The notes below the pieces were generated by a model. It saw only the letters and a list, made by a program, of their open reading frames with translations. It ran no database searches and was not told the origin of the DNA. The position numbers and the translations under genes were made by a program. From Bog-756 sp963824645 (lineage in GTDB: Bacteria; Actinomycetota; Acidimicrobiia; Acidimicrobiales; RAAP-2), in the NCBI GenBank assembly GCA_963824645.1, contig CAWGQC010000003.1:62001-126000 (forward strand): a stretch of DNA of 64,000 bases, in the 5' to 3' direction. This document shows positions 41,873 through 50,436 of this stretch, in pieces (the stretch's first letter is position 1; each line of letters begins with the position of its first letter).

Positions 41873-41926
41873 GCTTACCGCCCTGGTCTGGCTCACCGCC
41901 CTGGTCTGGCTCACCGTCCGGTGGTG
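41873..41926 (+). repeat. 18-bp tandem repeat between whiB and nudix gene
   Basis: GCTTACCGCCCTGGTCTG (41873) and GCTCACCGCCCTGGTCTG (41891) are nearly perfect copies, with a partial third from 41909 that runs up to the Nudix start. Confidence 0.85.
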
Positions 41927-41931
41927 GTGAC

Positions 41932-42501
41932 GTGCCGGACCGAGCGGCCCGTCTCCGCACCACGCTCCGGCACCACCGGCCGATCGACGACCGCGAGCGA
42001 CTGTCGCTGGCCATCATGGACGTCGAGCTCGGGCGGCTGGCCGCTCCCTTCGACGAACAGGCCGACCCCACCCACGTGACGGCGTCCGCCATCGTGGTCG
42101 GCCACCGGGGGATCGTCCTCCATCTCCATCGGCGCCTCCACCGGTGGTTGCAGCCCGGGGGCCATATCGAGCCGGGGGAGTCGCCCGAGGAGGCGGCCGT
42201 TCGTGAGACTCTCGAGGAGACCGGTCTGGCGGTGACCCACTTCGGTGGTCAACCGGTCCTCGCCCATGTGGACGTCCACCGGTCGGCCCGCAACCACGTC
42301 CATCTGGACCTTCGCTATCTGACGGTGGCTCCGGACGACGATCCGGCACCCGCCCCGGGGGAGAGCCAGCAGGTGGCCTGGTTCGCCTGGGCGGAGGCCG
42401 AGCAGGTGGCCGATGACGCCCTGGTCGGCGCCCTCGGTGCTGCCCGTAGGCTGACCCGGGCCTCGGCGGCTCGGCGTGGTGGTCAACAGGAGGAGTGGTG
42501 A
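41932..42501 (+). CDS. Nudix hydrolase
   Basis: A 189-residue protein with a full Nudix box, GHIEPGESPEEAAVRETLEETGL (about residues 81-103), including the REXXEE metal ligands. Nudix enzymes cleave nucleoside diphosphates linked to another moiety. The N-terminal ~40 residues and the Arg/Gln-rich C-terminus are not conserved. It starts at GTG. The stop codon shares one base with the ATG of the next gene (TGATG), indicating coupling in an operon of three to four genes. Confidence 0.85.
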   Translation: MPDRAARLRTTLRHHRPIDDRERLSLAIMDVELGRLAAPFDEQADPTHVTASAIVVGHRGIVLHLHRRLHRWLQPGGHIEPGESPEEAAVRETLEETGLAVTHFGGQPVLAHVDVHRSARNHVHLDLRYLTVAPDDDPAPAPGESQQVAWFAWAEAEQVADDALVGALGAARRLTRASAARRGGQQEEW

Positions 42502-43217
42502 TGGCCGAACCGTTCGACACTCTCATCAAGGTCCAGGAGCACGACACCGCCCTCGATCAGCTTCGTCACCGGATGGAGGCCCTGCCCGAGCGGGCCCTGT
42601 TGCAGGAGGTGGGAAAGAGGCGAGCCGTCCTCGAGGCCGAGCTGAGCGAGATACAGGCCAGCGTGGACGACCTGACCGGCCGGCAGCGACAGCTGGAAGA
42701 GAGGATTGCCGCCGCCGCCGGCCGCCGCCATCAGATCGAGCAGCGGATGCTGACCGGCGACGTGACGGCCTCACGTGATCTGCAGGCCATGGACACCGAG
42801 GTCCATCAGCTGAGCTCCCGCCAGGAACATTTCGAGGAGGAGGAGCTGGCCCTGCTCGAGGAGGAGGAGCCGCTCGACCTGATGGTGGCCGAACGACGGG
42901 CTGCCCTCGAGGGGCTGGCCGCCGAGGCCGACAGGCTCATCTCGGCGGTGGCTGAGGCCGAGGCCGACATCCGAGCCACTATCCTCACCGAGCAGGGACT
43001 GCGGGATGAATGTGCGGCCACCCTGCCGGCGGACCTGGCCGACCGCTACGAGACCCTCCGGGCCCGGATGGGCGGGGTCGGAGCGGCCAGGCTGGTGGGC
43101 GACCGGTGCGACGGCTGTCACCTGACCCTACCGGCTGTCGAAGTCGAACGCATCCGCGGCCTGTCGCCGGGTGAATTCGCCACCTGCGATCAGTGCGACC
43201 GCATCCTGGTGCATTGA
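42501..43217 (+). CDS. Coiled-coil protein with C4-type zinc ribbon (DUF164/COG1579)
   Basis: A 238-residue protein. Residues 15-165 form a long antiparallel coiled coil rich in Glu, Arg and Leu, and the C-terminus has the zinc ribbon CDGCHLTLP...CDQCDRI. This matches the COG1579 zinc-ribbon family, thought to bind nucleic acid or a protein partner; its cellular role is not settled. It overlaps the Nudix gene by one base and precedes a phosphatase gene, an arrangement common in actinobacteria. ATG 42501 has AGGAGG nearby. Confidence 0.85.
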   Translation: MAEPFDTLIKVQEHDTALDQLRHRMEALPERALLQEVGKRRAVLEAELSEIQASVDDLTGRQRQLEERIAAAAGRRHQIEQRMLTGDVTASRDLQAMDTEVHQLSSRQEHFEEEELALLEEEEPLDLMVAERRAALEGLAAEADRLISAVAEAEADIRATILTEQGLRDECAATLPADLADRYETLRARMGGVGAARLVGDRCDGCHLTLPAVEVERIRGLSPGEFATCDQCDRILVH

Positions 43218-43263
43218 TCGCCGCCCTCACCGGATTCGATGGCGCCGGGTCTCTCCGCCGTCC

Positions 43264-43860
43264 ATGTTGATCCTGGTACGACACGGGGAGTCGACCGGCA
43301 ACGCCGCCGGCCTCCTGCTCGGTCGGATGGATGCTCCCCTGACCGAGCGCGGAGTGACTCAGGCCCACACGCTGGGGCCGGCCGTGGCCGGCTGCGGCCG
43401 ACTGATCTCCAGCCCGCTGATCCGGGCCCGCCGCACCGCAGAAGCTCTGGGTACCGGCCTCGACATCGAGATCGATGACCGGTGGATCGAGGTCGACTAC
43501 GGCGAATTCGACGGGCAGCCTTTGGGATCGGTCCCTTCCGAGGTGTGGAGGCTGTGGCGGTCGGATCCGGATTACCGTCCGCCCGGGGGTGAGACGCTGA
43601 CCGAAGCGGGCGAGCGGGTCCGGCAGGCATGCCGGGAGCTGTTCGCTCGTGACGGGGTGGGAGCCCGCGGTCCCACGCCGGTGGTGGTGGTGAGTCACGT
43701 GTCGCCCATCAAAGCGGCAACGTGTTGGGCGCTGGGACTGGGGGATGAGGGGGCCTGGCGCCTCTATCTGGCCACGGCCTCGGTGACGTGCATCGCCTGG
43801 GGAACCGACGGGCCGGTCCTCCACCGCTTCAACGAGATCCGGTGGTCGGCGCCGACCTGA
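43264..43860 (+). CDS. Histidine phosphatase (phosphoglycerate mutase-like)
   Basis: A 198-residue enzyme. VRHGESTGNAAGLLLGRMDAPLT (about residue 5) is the RHG catalytic motif, SSPLIRARRTAEAL the next Arg, and VVVVSHVSPIKAA (about 140) the second catalytic His. A phosphohistidine is formed on the first His. In actinobacteria the gene next to a COG1579 zinc-ribbon protein often encodes a phosphatase fused or linked to RNase H, so a nucleotide-related substrate is possible but unproven. The ATG at 43264 begins homology. Confidence 0.85.
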   Translation: MLILVRHGESTGNAAGLLLGRMDAPLTERGVTQAHTLGPAVAGCGRLISSPLIRARRTAEALGTGLDIEIDDRWIEVDYGEFDGQPLGSVPSEVWRLWRSDPDYRPPGGETLTEAGERVRQACRELFARDGVGARGPTPVVVVSHVSPIKAATCWALGLGDEGAWRLYLATASVTCIAWGTDGPVLHRFNEIRWSAPT

Positions 43861-43878
43861 CCGCCGAGGCCGGGTCGA

Positions 43879-44526
43879 TCAGGCCAGCACCTCGGTCATG
43901 AAGGCGGCCAGTTGGCGCTCGGCTTCGGGGGCGGTCAGGCGGCGCCGGAACCGCAGGCTGATCCAGGACTCCCATCCGGTGGGCACGTCGAGGAGAACGA
44001 CCAGGCTCGAACCATCGGATCGGCGGGAGATCTCACGGGAGAACGTGAAGTCCATCTGATGGGTCAGGAGAGTGCCGAGCTCGTCGAGGGCCTTGTCGAG
44101 CACGGGCGTGGCCGCCGGTCTCGACTGGACGGCATGGAGCACGGTGGCGATCTGTTCGAAGAGCTGGCGCCGCTGTCGACACGTGGCCCCGATGCGCACG
44201 GCCACCGGTCCCTGGGGCGGGACCGGGGCGATCGACGTCAGGGAGCGGAGAACCTGGGTGGCAGCAGCATCGCCGTAGAGCCGGTCGATGTGGTAGTGGT
44301 TGAACAGGGTGCGCGGTGAAACCTCGGCCTGCTCGGCCACCTGGCGGCTGGTGGGATGAGGATTGCCGGCCAGAAACAGATCGATGGTTGCCTCGATCAG
44401 GTCGAGCCGGGTGTGGTAACGACGGGCGATCCGACGGTCGGACGGGACCGGGCCCGGATCGAACACGAGCGGTGGCGTGACGACAGACGCGGTCCGCCTA
44501 CCCGACATCCTTCCGCCTTCCGCCAC
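43879..44526 (-). CDS. TetR-family transcriptional regulator
   Basis: A 215-residue regulator. The HTH (residues 38-85) includes HPTSRQVAEQAEVSPRTLFNHYH, a TetR signature with HY in place of the usual YY/YF. The C-terminal domain does not reveal its ligand. It starts at a GTG only about six bases after a TAACCT -10-like element, consistent with leaderless translation; an in-frame ATG 18 bp downstream is the alternative. It lies 120 bp downstream of the catabolic cassette and may regulate it. Confidence 0.8.
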   Translation of the reverse strand: MAEGGRMSGRRTASVVTPPLVFDPGPVPSDRRIARRYHTRLDLIEATIDLFLAGNPHPTSRQVAEQAEVSPRTLFNHYHIDRLYGDAAATQVLRSLTSIAPVPPQGPVAVRIGATCRQRRQLFEQIATVLHAVQSRPAATPVLDKALDELGTLLTHQMDFTFSREISRRSDGSSLVVLLDVPTGWESWISLRFRRRLTAPEAERQLAAFMTEVLA

Positions 44527-44645
44527 ACGGTCAGGTTAGGGGAGCACCGGCGCTGACGGTCGGGGATCCAGTCCGAACCGGCTGATTCAGCCCGGAGGGT
44601 GGCGCCAGAACAGCGGACGGTGTTGAACGGACGTCGTGATGCCCG

Positions 44646-45899
44646 TCACTCGGGTGGTCCCTGACCGAGCTGGTCCTTGACCCACCGACCGTTCTTGAGG
44701 ATGCCCTGGAGCTTGGCGTGTTCTCCCAGGACGGAAATGTCCTCCAGCGGATTGCCGTCAACGATCACCAGATCGGCCAGCTTGCCTTCCTCTACCGTGC
44801 CCAGTTCGTGCTGGCGTCCCATGAGCTCGGCGCCGTGCTTGGTCGCCCATCGGATCACATCGAGGTTGGGAATACCGATCTCCCGCACGTAGTAATCGAG
44901 CTCGTCGGCGTAGGCACCATGGGGAAGGAAGATGGCCCCGAAGTCGTCGCCCAGTACCAGACGCACGCCGGCGGCGTTGGCGCGGGGAAGGACGTCGGCC
45001 ATGGCCTCGATGTCCTCCTTCATGGCGTCGGTGAAGCCGAGGCCCGTGCCACCCATGGAGGCGAGGAAGCGCGAGGGAAAGAGCATCGAGGGTGCGACAG
45101 GGGTTCCGGTGGCCACCAGCCGTTCGATGCACTCGTCGTCCATTCCGTCGCCGTGGTCGATGACATCGATGCCCAGATCGAGGCCCATGAGGATGGCCTC
45201 ACGGTTGGCGATGTGGCCACGGACCTTCACCCCCCGCAGATGGGCGGCCTCGATACCGGCGCCCATCTCGTCGCGGGTCATCTCGATCATCTCCTTGGGC
45301 CCGATGGTCCCGTGGCCCCCGGTCACGAACATCTTGATGATCTCGGCGCCCTCTTTGATCTCGGCTCGCACCGACTTCCGGAACTGGTCGGGCCCGTCAC
45401 TCGGGCGGATGGCACCGAGGGCGCCCACTTCCCAGTGCGGTGGGAAGCTGCGGTCCCCGGCATGGCCGGTGGTGCTGACATCGCGGCTGCACGGGACCAA
45501 TCGGGGTCCAGGGATGAGCCCGCGGTCGATGGCCACCTTCATCGAGGCGTCGATGGCGAAGGGCGCTCCGGCCGACACGGCACTGGTGAAACCGGAGTCG
45601 AGGAGGAGACCGAGACTGTTGACGGCCCGGACGGCTTGGAGCGCCATCGGCTCCTCGAGGCCGAAGGGGGCCGGCGTCGAACCGAGGTTGTGGTAGGTGG
45701 AGTGGAAGTGGCAGTTGACCATCCCGGGCATGAGGGTCCGGCCGTTCAAGTCGATGACCCGGTCCTCCGGCGTCACCGCCGGGGGCGGGCCGGTTCCCAC
45801 GGCCAGGATCCGATCCCCGTCCACCACCACGTGGGCATCGCTCACCGCCGGTCGATCTCCGTCGACCAGGCTGGCCCGTATGAAGAACAGGCGGCTCAC
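44646..45899 (-). CDS. Amidohydrolase-superfamily metal-dependent hydrolase
   Basis: A 417-residue TIM-barrel hydrolase. MPGMVNCHFHSTYHN (about residue 60) contains the HxH metal site, IIKMFVTGGHG near 190 a probable bridging Lys, VIDHGDGMDD near 244 a His, and LVLGDDFGA near 310 the catalytic Asp. It resembles imidazolonepropionase/dipeptidase-like amidohydrolases. The substrate is unknown. It is the third gene of an operon with a monooxygenase and an alcohol dehydrogenase, which suggests degradation of an organic amide or ester. Confidence 0.8.
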   Translation of the reverse strand: MSRLFFIRASLVDGDRPAVSDAHVVVDGDRILAVGTGPPPAVTPEDRVIDLNGRTLMPGMVNCHFHSTYHNLGSTPAPFGLEEPMALQAVRAVNSLGLLLDSGFTSAVSAGAPFAIDASMKVAIDRGLIPGPRLVPCSRDVSTTGHAGDRSFPPHWEVGALGAIRPSDGPDQFRKSVRAEIKEGAEIIKMFVTGGHGTIGPKEMIEMTRDEMGAGIEAAHLRGVKVRGHIANREAILMGLDLGIDVIDHGDGMDDECIERLVATGTPVAPSMLFPSRFLASMGGTGLGFTDAMKEDIEAMADVLPRANAAGVRLVLGDDFGAIFLPHGAYADELDYYVREIGIPNLDVIRWATKHGAELMGRQHELGTVEEGKLADLVIVDGNPLEDISVLGEHAKLQGILKNGRWVKDQLGQGPPE

Positions 45900-45933
45900 C
45901 GGCCCCTCCGATCGATGGTGTCTGCTGTGCCGC

Positions 45934-46866
45934 TCATGGGTGGAGAACCACCTTGATGGCCTCCGTGCTCCGGTCAGCGGCTAGCCGGAACGCCTCGGGG
46001 CCGTCGTCGAGCGAGAGACGGTGGCTGATCATGACGTCCGGCAACTCGGGCGAGTCGAGGAGGAGCTGGGCCGCTTGGTCGAACTCGTCACTGCTGTGGT
46101 GGTGCCCGTACATGAACGAGGGCACCAGCGAGACCTCCTTGATCTGGAAGCCCATTCCCAGCGCCACCGGGCCCCAGAAGGTCGAAAGGACGCCGACGGT
46201 GCCCCCCGGTCGCACCCGTTCGACCGCTTCGTCGATCGAGCTCTGGGTGCCGGCGGCGTCGAGGACGGTTTCGTAGTCCTGCCCGACCGAAGTACCGGCG
46301 CCGAGTTGCTCGCCGGCGGTCAAACGGGCCGGGTGACGGGCCAGGATGTCCACCTCGGCTCCGAGGGCACGGGCGGCGGCCACCGTGCACAGCCCCACCG
46401 GCCCTCCCCCGATGACCAGGACCGGCGCCCCCGATCGCACGCCCGCCCGGTGGATGCCGTGCAGGGCTACGGCAAGGGGCTCGACCAGGCAGCCGTTCTC
46501 CAGTGGCACAGTGGGCGGCAGTACATGGGCACAGCTCGGATCCACCCATGCCTCGTCGGCCATCCCACCGTCCACGCTGATCCCGTAAGCGGAGGCCAGC
46601 GCGCTCGGACACTGCTGCTCGTTTCCCGTCTGACAGGGGACACACGTCCCACAGGACAGACGGGGCAGCACGGCGACCGGCGTCCCGTCATCGAGGCGAC
46701 CACAGAACTCGTGTCCCAGGGTGACCGGCAACGGCCCGAAGGCCACCAGGTGCAGATCCGACCCGCAGATGCCGGAGCTGACCACCGACACCCGCACCCC
46801 CGCCGAGGGGTCGGGGTCGACGGCCACCACCTCGATGCCCGCCTCGGTGCTCCTTACGGCCCGCAC
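45934..46866 (-). CDS. Zinc-dependent alcohol dehydrogenase (MDR superfamily)
   Basis: A 310-residue medium-chain dehydrogenase, slightly short for the family. SGICGSDLHLVAFG holds the catalytic-zinc Cys, LGHEFCG the His/Glu, CGTCVPCQTGNEQQC the four structural-zinc cysteines, and VLVIGGGPVGLCTVAAA the NAD(P) binding Rossmann motif. It oxidises an alcohol or polyol. It lies 4 bp after the antibiotic-biosynthesis-monooxygenase-like gene and 34 bp before the amidohydrolase gene, so the three are probably one operon. Confidence 0.85.
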   Translation of the reverse strand: MRAVRSTEAGIEVVAVDPDPSAGVRVSVVSSGICGSDLHLVAFGPLPVTLGHEFCGRLDDGTPVAVLPRLSCGTCVPCQTGNEQQCPSALASAYGISVDGGMADEAWVDPSCAHVLPPTVPLENGCLVEPLAVALHGIHRAGVRSGAPVLVIGGGPVGLCTVAAARALGAEVDILARHPARLTAGEQLGAGTSVGQDYETVLDAAGTQSSIDEAVERVRPGGTVGVLSTFWGPVALGMGFQIKEVSLVPSFMYGHHHSSDEFDQAAQLLLDSPELPDVMISHRLSLDDGPEAFRLAADRSTEAIKVVLHP

Positions 46867-46870
46867 CGGA

Positions 46871-47176
46871 CTAGGCCCCGGTGACCGACATGCGGTCGGT
46901 CACCGTCATGACGTTGGCGTCGGCTCCCACGATGCGGGAGACGTGGTCGGTCATGAAAGCGTGCTCGTAGGGTTGTGCCTGGTGGTGGTTGAACGCCTCC
47001 TCCGACTCCCAGCATTCGAAGAAGCGGAATCGGCCGGTGTGGTCGAGATCCTCGGCCCACCAGTAGTCGATGCATCCGGGGTCCTGTCGGCTCCGCTCGG
47101 TGACCGCCCCGATGGCGGCAACCGTGGTTTCACGGTCCTCGGGTCGAAAATCCAAGTAACCGGTCAGGGCGTGCAT
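46871..47176 (-). CDS. ABM-domain protein (putative quinol/antibiotic biosynthesis monooxygenase)
   Basis: A 101-residue dimeric ferredoxin-like-fold protein. TGYLDFRPEDRETTVAAI at the N-terminus, DPGCIDYWWAEDLD in the centre and FRFFECWESEEAFNHHQ with the conserved W-S-x-E-A-F-x-x-H pattern are typical of the ABM family. Members include quinol monooxygenases and heme-degrading enzymes that need no added cofactor. The ATG at 47176 is used; a much longer open frame upstream is non-coding. Confidence 0.75.
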   Translation of the reverse strand: MHALTGYLDFRPEDRETTVAAIGAVTERSRQDPGCIDYWWAEDLDHTGRFRFFECWESEEAFNHHQAQPYEHAFMTDHVSRIVGADANVMTVTDRMSVTGA

Positions 47177-47419
47177 GCGTTCCCCCGTCGCTCCGTGGTC
47201 TGTGGGCGACCGAACCGGAAAGTCCCCGGGATCGGCGCCACTGGGCTCTTGGCGCGGCAATCTAACACCCACCCGGTCCGCCGATCTCAGCAGCGGGAGC
47301 GGGGAACAAAGGGGGGCGGCCCACCGTTGTTCCGGTGTACGGGCCGGAGGGATGTCTTCCCGACGGCGCGGCCGACGGGGACGGGAGGGAACGATGGAGA
47401 GAACCATGGTGAGAGAGCG

Positions 47420-47848
47420 ATGGTGACGGCACTGGTGAAGCCGCTCTATACGGCCGAGGCCACCGCCGTCGGCGGTCGGGACGGCCACGTCCACAGCCGC
47501 GACGGTGAGCTCGACGTCGACCTCCGCCCACCGGTCGAGATGGGCGGTCCGGGAGGGGCGACCAATCCCGAAGAGCTCTTTGCCGCCGGATACGCCGCTT
47601 GCTTCCAGAGCGCCCTGGCTGTGGTGGCCCGCCGGAGCAAGGTCAGCGTCGATGGTTCCACCGTCACCGCCAAAGTGACCATCGGCACCATCGGCGGGGG
47701 TGGCTTCGGTCTGGCCGTGGCGCTCGAGGTGCATATTCCCGGCGTGGCCACCGATGTCGCCCAGACCCTGATGGAAGGGGCACACGCCGTATGTCCCTAC
47801 AGCAACGCCACCCGAGGCAACATCGAGGTGGTGCTGGCCGCTACGTGA
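47420..47848 (+). CDS. ohr: Organic hydroperoxide resistance protein (Ohr, OsmC family)
   Basis: A 142-residue peroxidase. YTAEATAVGGRDGHVHSRDG at the N-terminus, GYAACFQSAL (first catalytic Cys, about residue 60) and AVCPYSNATRGN (second Cys, near 126) identify Ohr rather than OsmC. It reduces organic hydroperoxides using lipoylated partners. It diverges from the ABM operon across a 243-bp gap. No OhrR-type regulator is adjacent; the marR gene at 13 kb is linked to an efflux pump instead. Confidence 0.88.
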   Translation: MVTALVKPLYTAEATAVGGRDGHVHSRDGELDVDLRPPVEMGGPGGATNPEELFAAGYAACFQSALAVVARRSKVSVDGSTVTAKVTIGTIGGGGFGLAVALEVHIPGVATDVAQTLMEGAHAVCPYSNATRGNIEVVLAAT

Positions 47849-48023
47849 GCCCGGACGGGCTTCCCGGTCAGATCGGCGACGACGGGACCCCATCCAACCC
47901 GAATGGAGCTGCGGCCGGCCATGGTCGGCACCTCCTGATGGCGAGTCATGCGGGCCCGGACACATTTTGCGGGTCTGATCGGCGATTCGGGCGCACTACG
48001 GTGGCCGGTATGGGTGATCCGGC

Positions 48024-48961
48024 ATGACCCGCTTCGGTATTCAGCTGCCCAGCTTCTCCGACCACGATGCGGCTGAACTGTTCGAACATGTGGCCCACAT
48101 GGCCGTGACGGCCGAGCAGACCGGGTTCGACTCGTTGTGGGTCATGGACCACTACCTCCAGTTGCCGCCGCTGGGTGGGCCCGATCAACCCATGCTGGAG
48201 GCCTACGCCCTCCTCGGCGCGTTGGCCGCCCGAACCCAGCGGGTCCAGCTGGGAACACTGGTGACCGGCGTGACGTACCGGAATCCGGGACTCCTGGCCA
48301 AGATCGTGACCACCCTGGACGTCATCTCCCAGGGACGGGCCATTCTCGGGATCGGGGGCGCCTGGTACGACGTCGAGCACCAGGCCTTCGGAGTTGACTA
48401 CCCGGCTGACCGGGTCCGGCTCGACATGCTGGAGGAGGCCGTCCAGATCTGCCGGGCTCTGTTCACCGGGGACGACGTCGACTTCGAAGGTACCTACTTT
48501 CGCCTGTCGCACGCCCGGAACCTGCCCCTACCGGTGCAGCCCGGGGGTCCGAAGATCATGATCGGAGGGGGGGAGAGAAGCGCACCCTGCGTTTGGTGGC
48601 CCAGTATGCCGACCAGTGCAACGTGACCGGTGATGTCGATACGTTCACTCACAAGATTGACGTACTCCGCCGTCACTGCGCCGACGTCGGCCGCGACCCG
48701 GCAGAGGTCGGCATCACCTGGATGACCCCGGCCATCCTCACCACCTCGGAGGAGAACACCAGGGACGTCCGGGCCATGTTGGCGGCGGGCGGATCTTCCG
48801 AGGAGACAGCCGGTTTCACAGTGGGGCAGCCTGATGAGATTCCCGATCTGGTGGCCGGCCACATTGCCGCCGGCGCCGAAGAGGTCATCTTCAGCCTTCC
48901 CTTCGCCGATGCCCCGTCCATTGCCGGCCTGGGCCGGGCTCTGGCGCTGCCGCTTTCCTGA
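48024..48961 (+). pseudogene. F420-dependent LLM-class oxidoreductase, frameshifted
   Basis: The 5' part encodes a typical F420 LLM protein: RFGIQLPSFSD, FDSLWVMDHYLQLP, LGTLVTGVTYRNPGLLAK, and GRAILGIGGAWYDVEH. At a G7 run (48567-48573) the frame changes, and homology continues as RLVAQYADQCNVTG, with the C-terminal part ending in LGRALALPLS. One extra G restores GGGGEKRTLRLVAQYAD and a normal ~312-residue enzyme. The start ATG at 48024 is clear. Either the gene is broken, or slipped-strand changes in the G tract switch it, or the sequence has an error. Confidence 0.8.
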
Positions 48962-48970
48962 GCGTCGGGC

Positions 48971-49315
48971 TCAGGCCCAGCCCAGCTCGGCCAAACGCCG
49001 GTCGTCGATGCCGAAGTGGTGGCCGACCTCGTGGATGACCGTCTTCTTGACCAGGGCCACCACCTCATCCCGGGTCGTGCAGGCGTTGCAGATGGTGGCC
49101 ATGAAGATGGTGATGCGATCGGGAGCCGATGCGCTGTAGTGGTTTCCTCGGTTGGTGAGAGGCACTCCCTGGTAGAGCCCGAAGAGCCCCCCGGGCGGAC
49201 TGCGGTCGTCCACGGTGACGGCCACGTTTTCCATTTTGGAGCCCAGCTGATCGGGTATGCCATCGAGAGCGGCGCCCACCAGGTCCGAGAAGTCCTCGAC
49301 AGATACGGTGATCAC
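48971..49315 (-). CDS. Minimal zinc metallopeptidase (zincin-like, DUF1025-type)
   Basis: A 114-residue protein with the zinc motif HEVGHHFGID near residue 94 (HExxH and a following Asp/His ligand region) and the segment NRGNHYSASAPDRITIF typical of the small 'zinicin' metallopeptidase family of actinobacteria. No signal peptide, so it acts in the cytoplasm. The substrate is unknown. Convergent with the frameshifted oxidoreductase; 10 bp separate their ends. Confidence 0.85.
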   Translation of the reverse strand: MITVSVEDFSDLVGAALDGIPDQLGSKMENVAVTVDDRSPPGGLFGLYQGVPLTNRGNHYSASAPDRITIFMATICNACTTRDEVVALVKKTVIHEVGHHFGIDDRRLAELGWA

Positions 49316-49528
49316 CTGAACATGATGCCAGGGGGCCGACCAAGGCCGAACGGTGCAGAGCAGCCGGCTGACCCGACCCCCCCTTCAAATTGAGGAGCCG
49401 AGATCTTTTTGGGGGTGGAACCGCAGCGGCCCGGTGGCCACCCGATGGCATTCTTGGCCTGAAGCGCGCGAGAGTGGGCGGGGATGTCCCGGCGGGCGGG
49501 AAGAGGACGGGGACCAAAAGGAGATGCG

Positions 49529-50329
49529 ATGCCGGTATTGACATGGGCCACTCACCACCGGTTCTGGTTGTTGGGCATGGGGGTCGTCGTGGTTTTGGTG
49601 GCCGTCGCCGCCGGCGTCTGGTTCTTCCTCCTGCGCAGCCCGGGCACCCAACTCGATCTGCGTCAGGCTCTCCGGCTCTACAAGCAGGATCAGTCGGCCA
49701 AGGCCGACGGTGGTGGTGCCCACCTTCCTCCCCCCGGCGTCTACCGTTACCGGACCTCGGGCGGTGAGACGTTGAGCATCGGGGGCATTAGCCGCACCTT
49801 CCCCGCGTCGACCGAAATGATCGTCACCGATAGCAGCTGCACCACCATGAAGTGGGAACCCCTGGAGCAGCACATCGAAGGGCTGGTGGCGTGTCCTACG
49901 GCCAATCAGGCTTTGAGTATCGCCTCGGCTCCGTCCTACGAGGAGATTGCCGGCATCAAAACCACGACCGATATCCTCTGTCCCAGAGGCACCTATCTGG
50001 TGCCCCCTCGTCCGACCGTCGGTGAGCGCTGGAAGACGACGTGCCATTCGCCCGGGCAGACTGTCGTTTTTGCCGGAACCGTGGTCGGGTTCACATCGGT
50101 GAAGGTCAGCGGACAGAACATCCCCGCCCTGCATACGCGACTTACCCTCTCGTTCTCGGGTTCACAGTCGGGTATCAACCCCAACGACTACTGGGTAGCA
50201 CTGCAGAACGGCGTCATCCTCCGCCAGCGCGAGACCGTCGCCGTTTCGCAGGCCGCCGGACCGCTGGGCTCGGTGCACTACGGCGAGCAGATGGCCATCG
50301 CTCTCACTTCGTTGACGCCGATTCGCTGA
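49529..50329 (+). CDS. Membrane-anchored protein of unknown function
   Basis: A 266-residue protein: a membrane helix at about residues 15-38 (WLLGMGVVVVLVAVAAGVWFFLL), a short helical linker, and an extracytoplasmic beta-rich domain with four Cys that may form disulfides (SSCTTMKW, LVACPTA, DILCPRG, KTTCHSPG). I do not recognise the family. AAAAGGAG lies 6 bp before the ATG, which decides against upstream in-frame starts. The gene ends in a 21-bp duplication containing its stop. Confidence 0.65.
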   Translation: MPVLTWATHHRFWLLGMGVVVVLVAVAAGVWFFLLRSPGTQLDLRQALRLYKQDQSAKADGGGAHLPPPGVYRYRTSGGETLSIGGISRTFPASTEMIVTDSSCTTMKWEPLEQHIEGLVACPTANQALSIASAPSYEEIAGIKTTTDILCPRGTYLVPPRPTVGERWKTTCHSPGQTVVFAGTVVGFTSVKVSGQNIPALHTRLTLSFSGSQSGINPNDYWVALQNGVILRQRETVAVSQAAGPLGSVHYGEQMAIALTSLTPIR

Positions 50330-50350
50330 TCGTTGACGCCGATACGCTGA
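50309..50350 (+). repeat. 21-bp tandem duplication containing a duplicated stop codon
   Basis: TCGTTGACGCCGATTCGCTGA (50309-50329) is followed by a copy with one mismatch (50330-50350). The unit is a multiple of three, so readthrough of the real TGA would add seven residues and meet a second TGA. Confidence 0.9.
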
Positions 50351-50436
50351 CAGAGGTGGTGCTGCACGTCCGCCGACCGGGTCCCGTGATTTCCCTCACC
50401 CTCAAGTCCACCTTTTCGGTGGCCGATGATCAGGAG

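Noticed and set aside
46871..47965. A long version of the ABM protein (364 residues)
   Set aside because: Homology covers only the last ~100 residues; the rest is antisense to the ohr gene.
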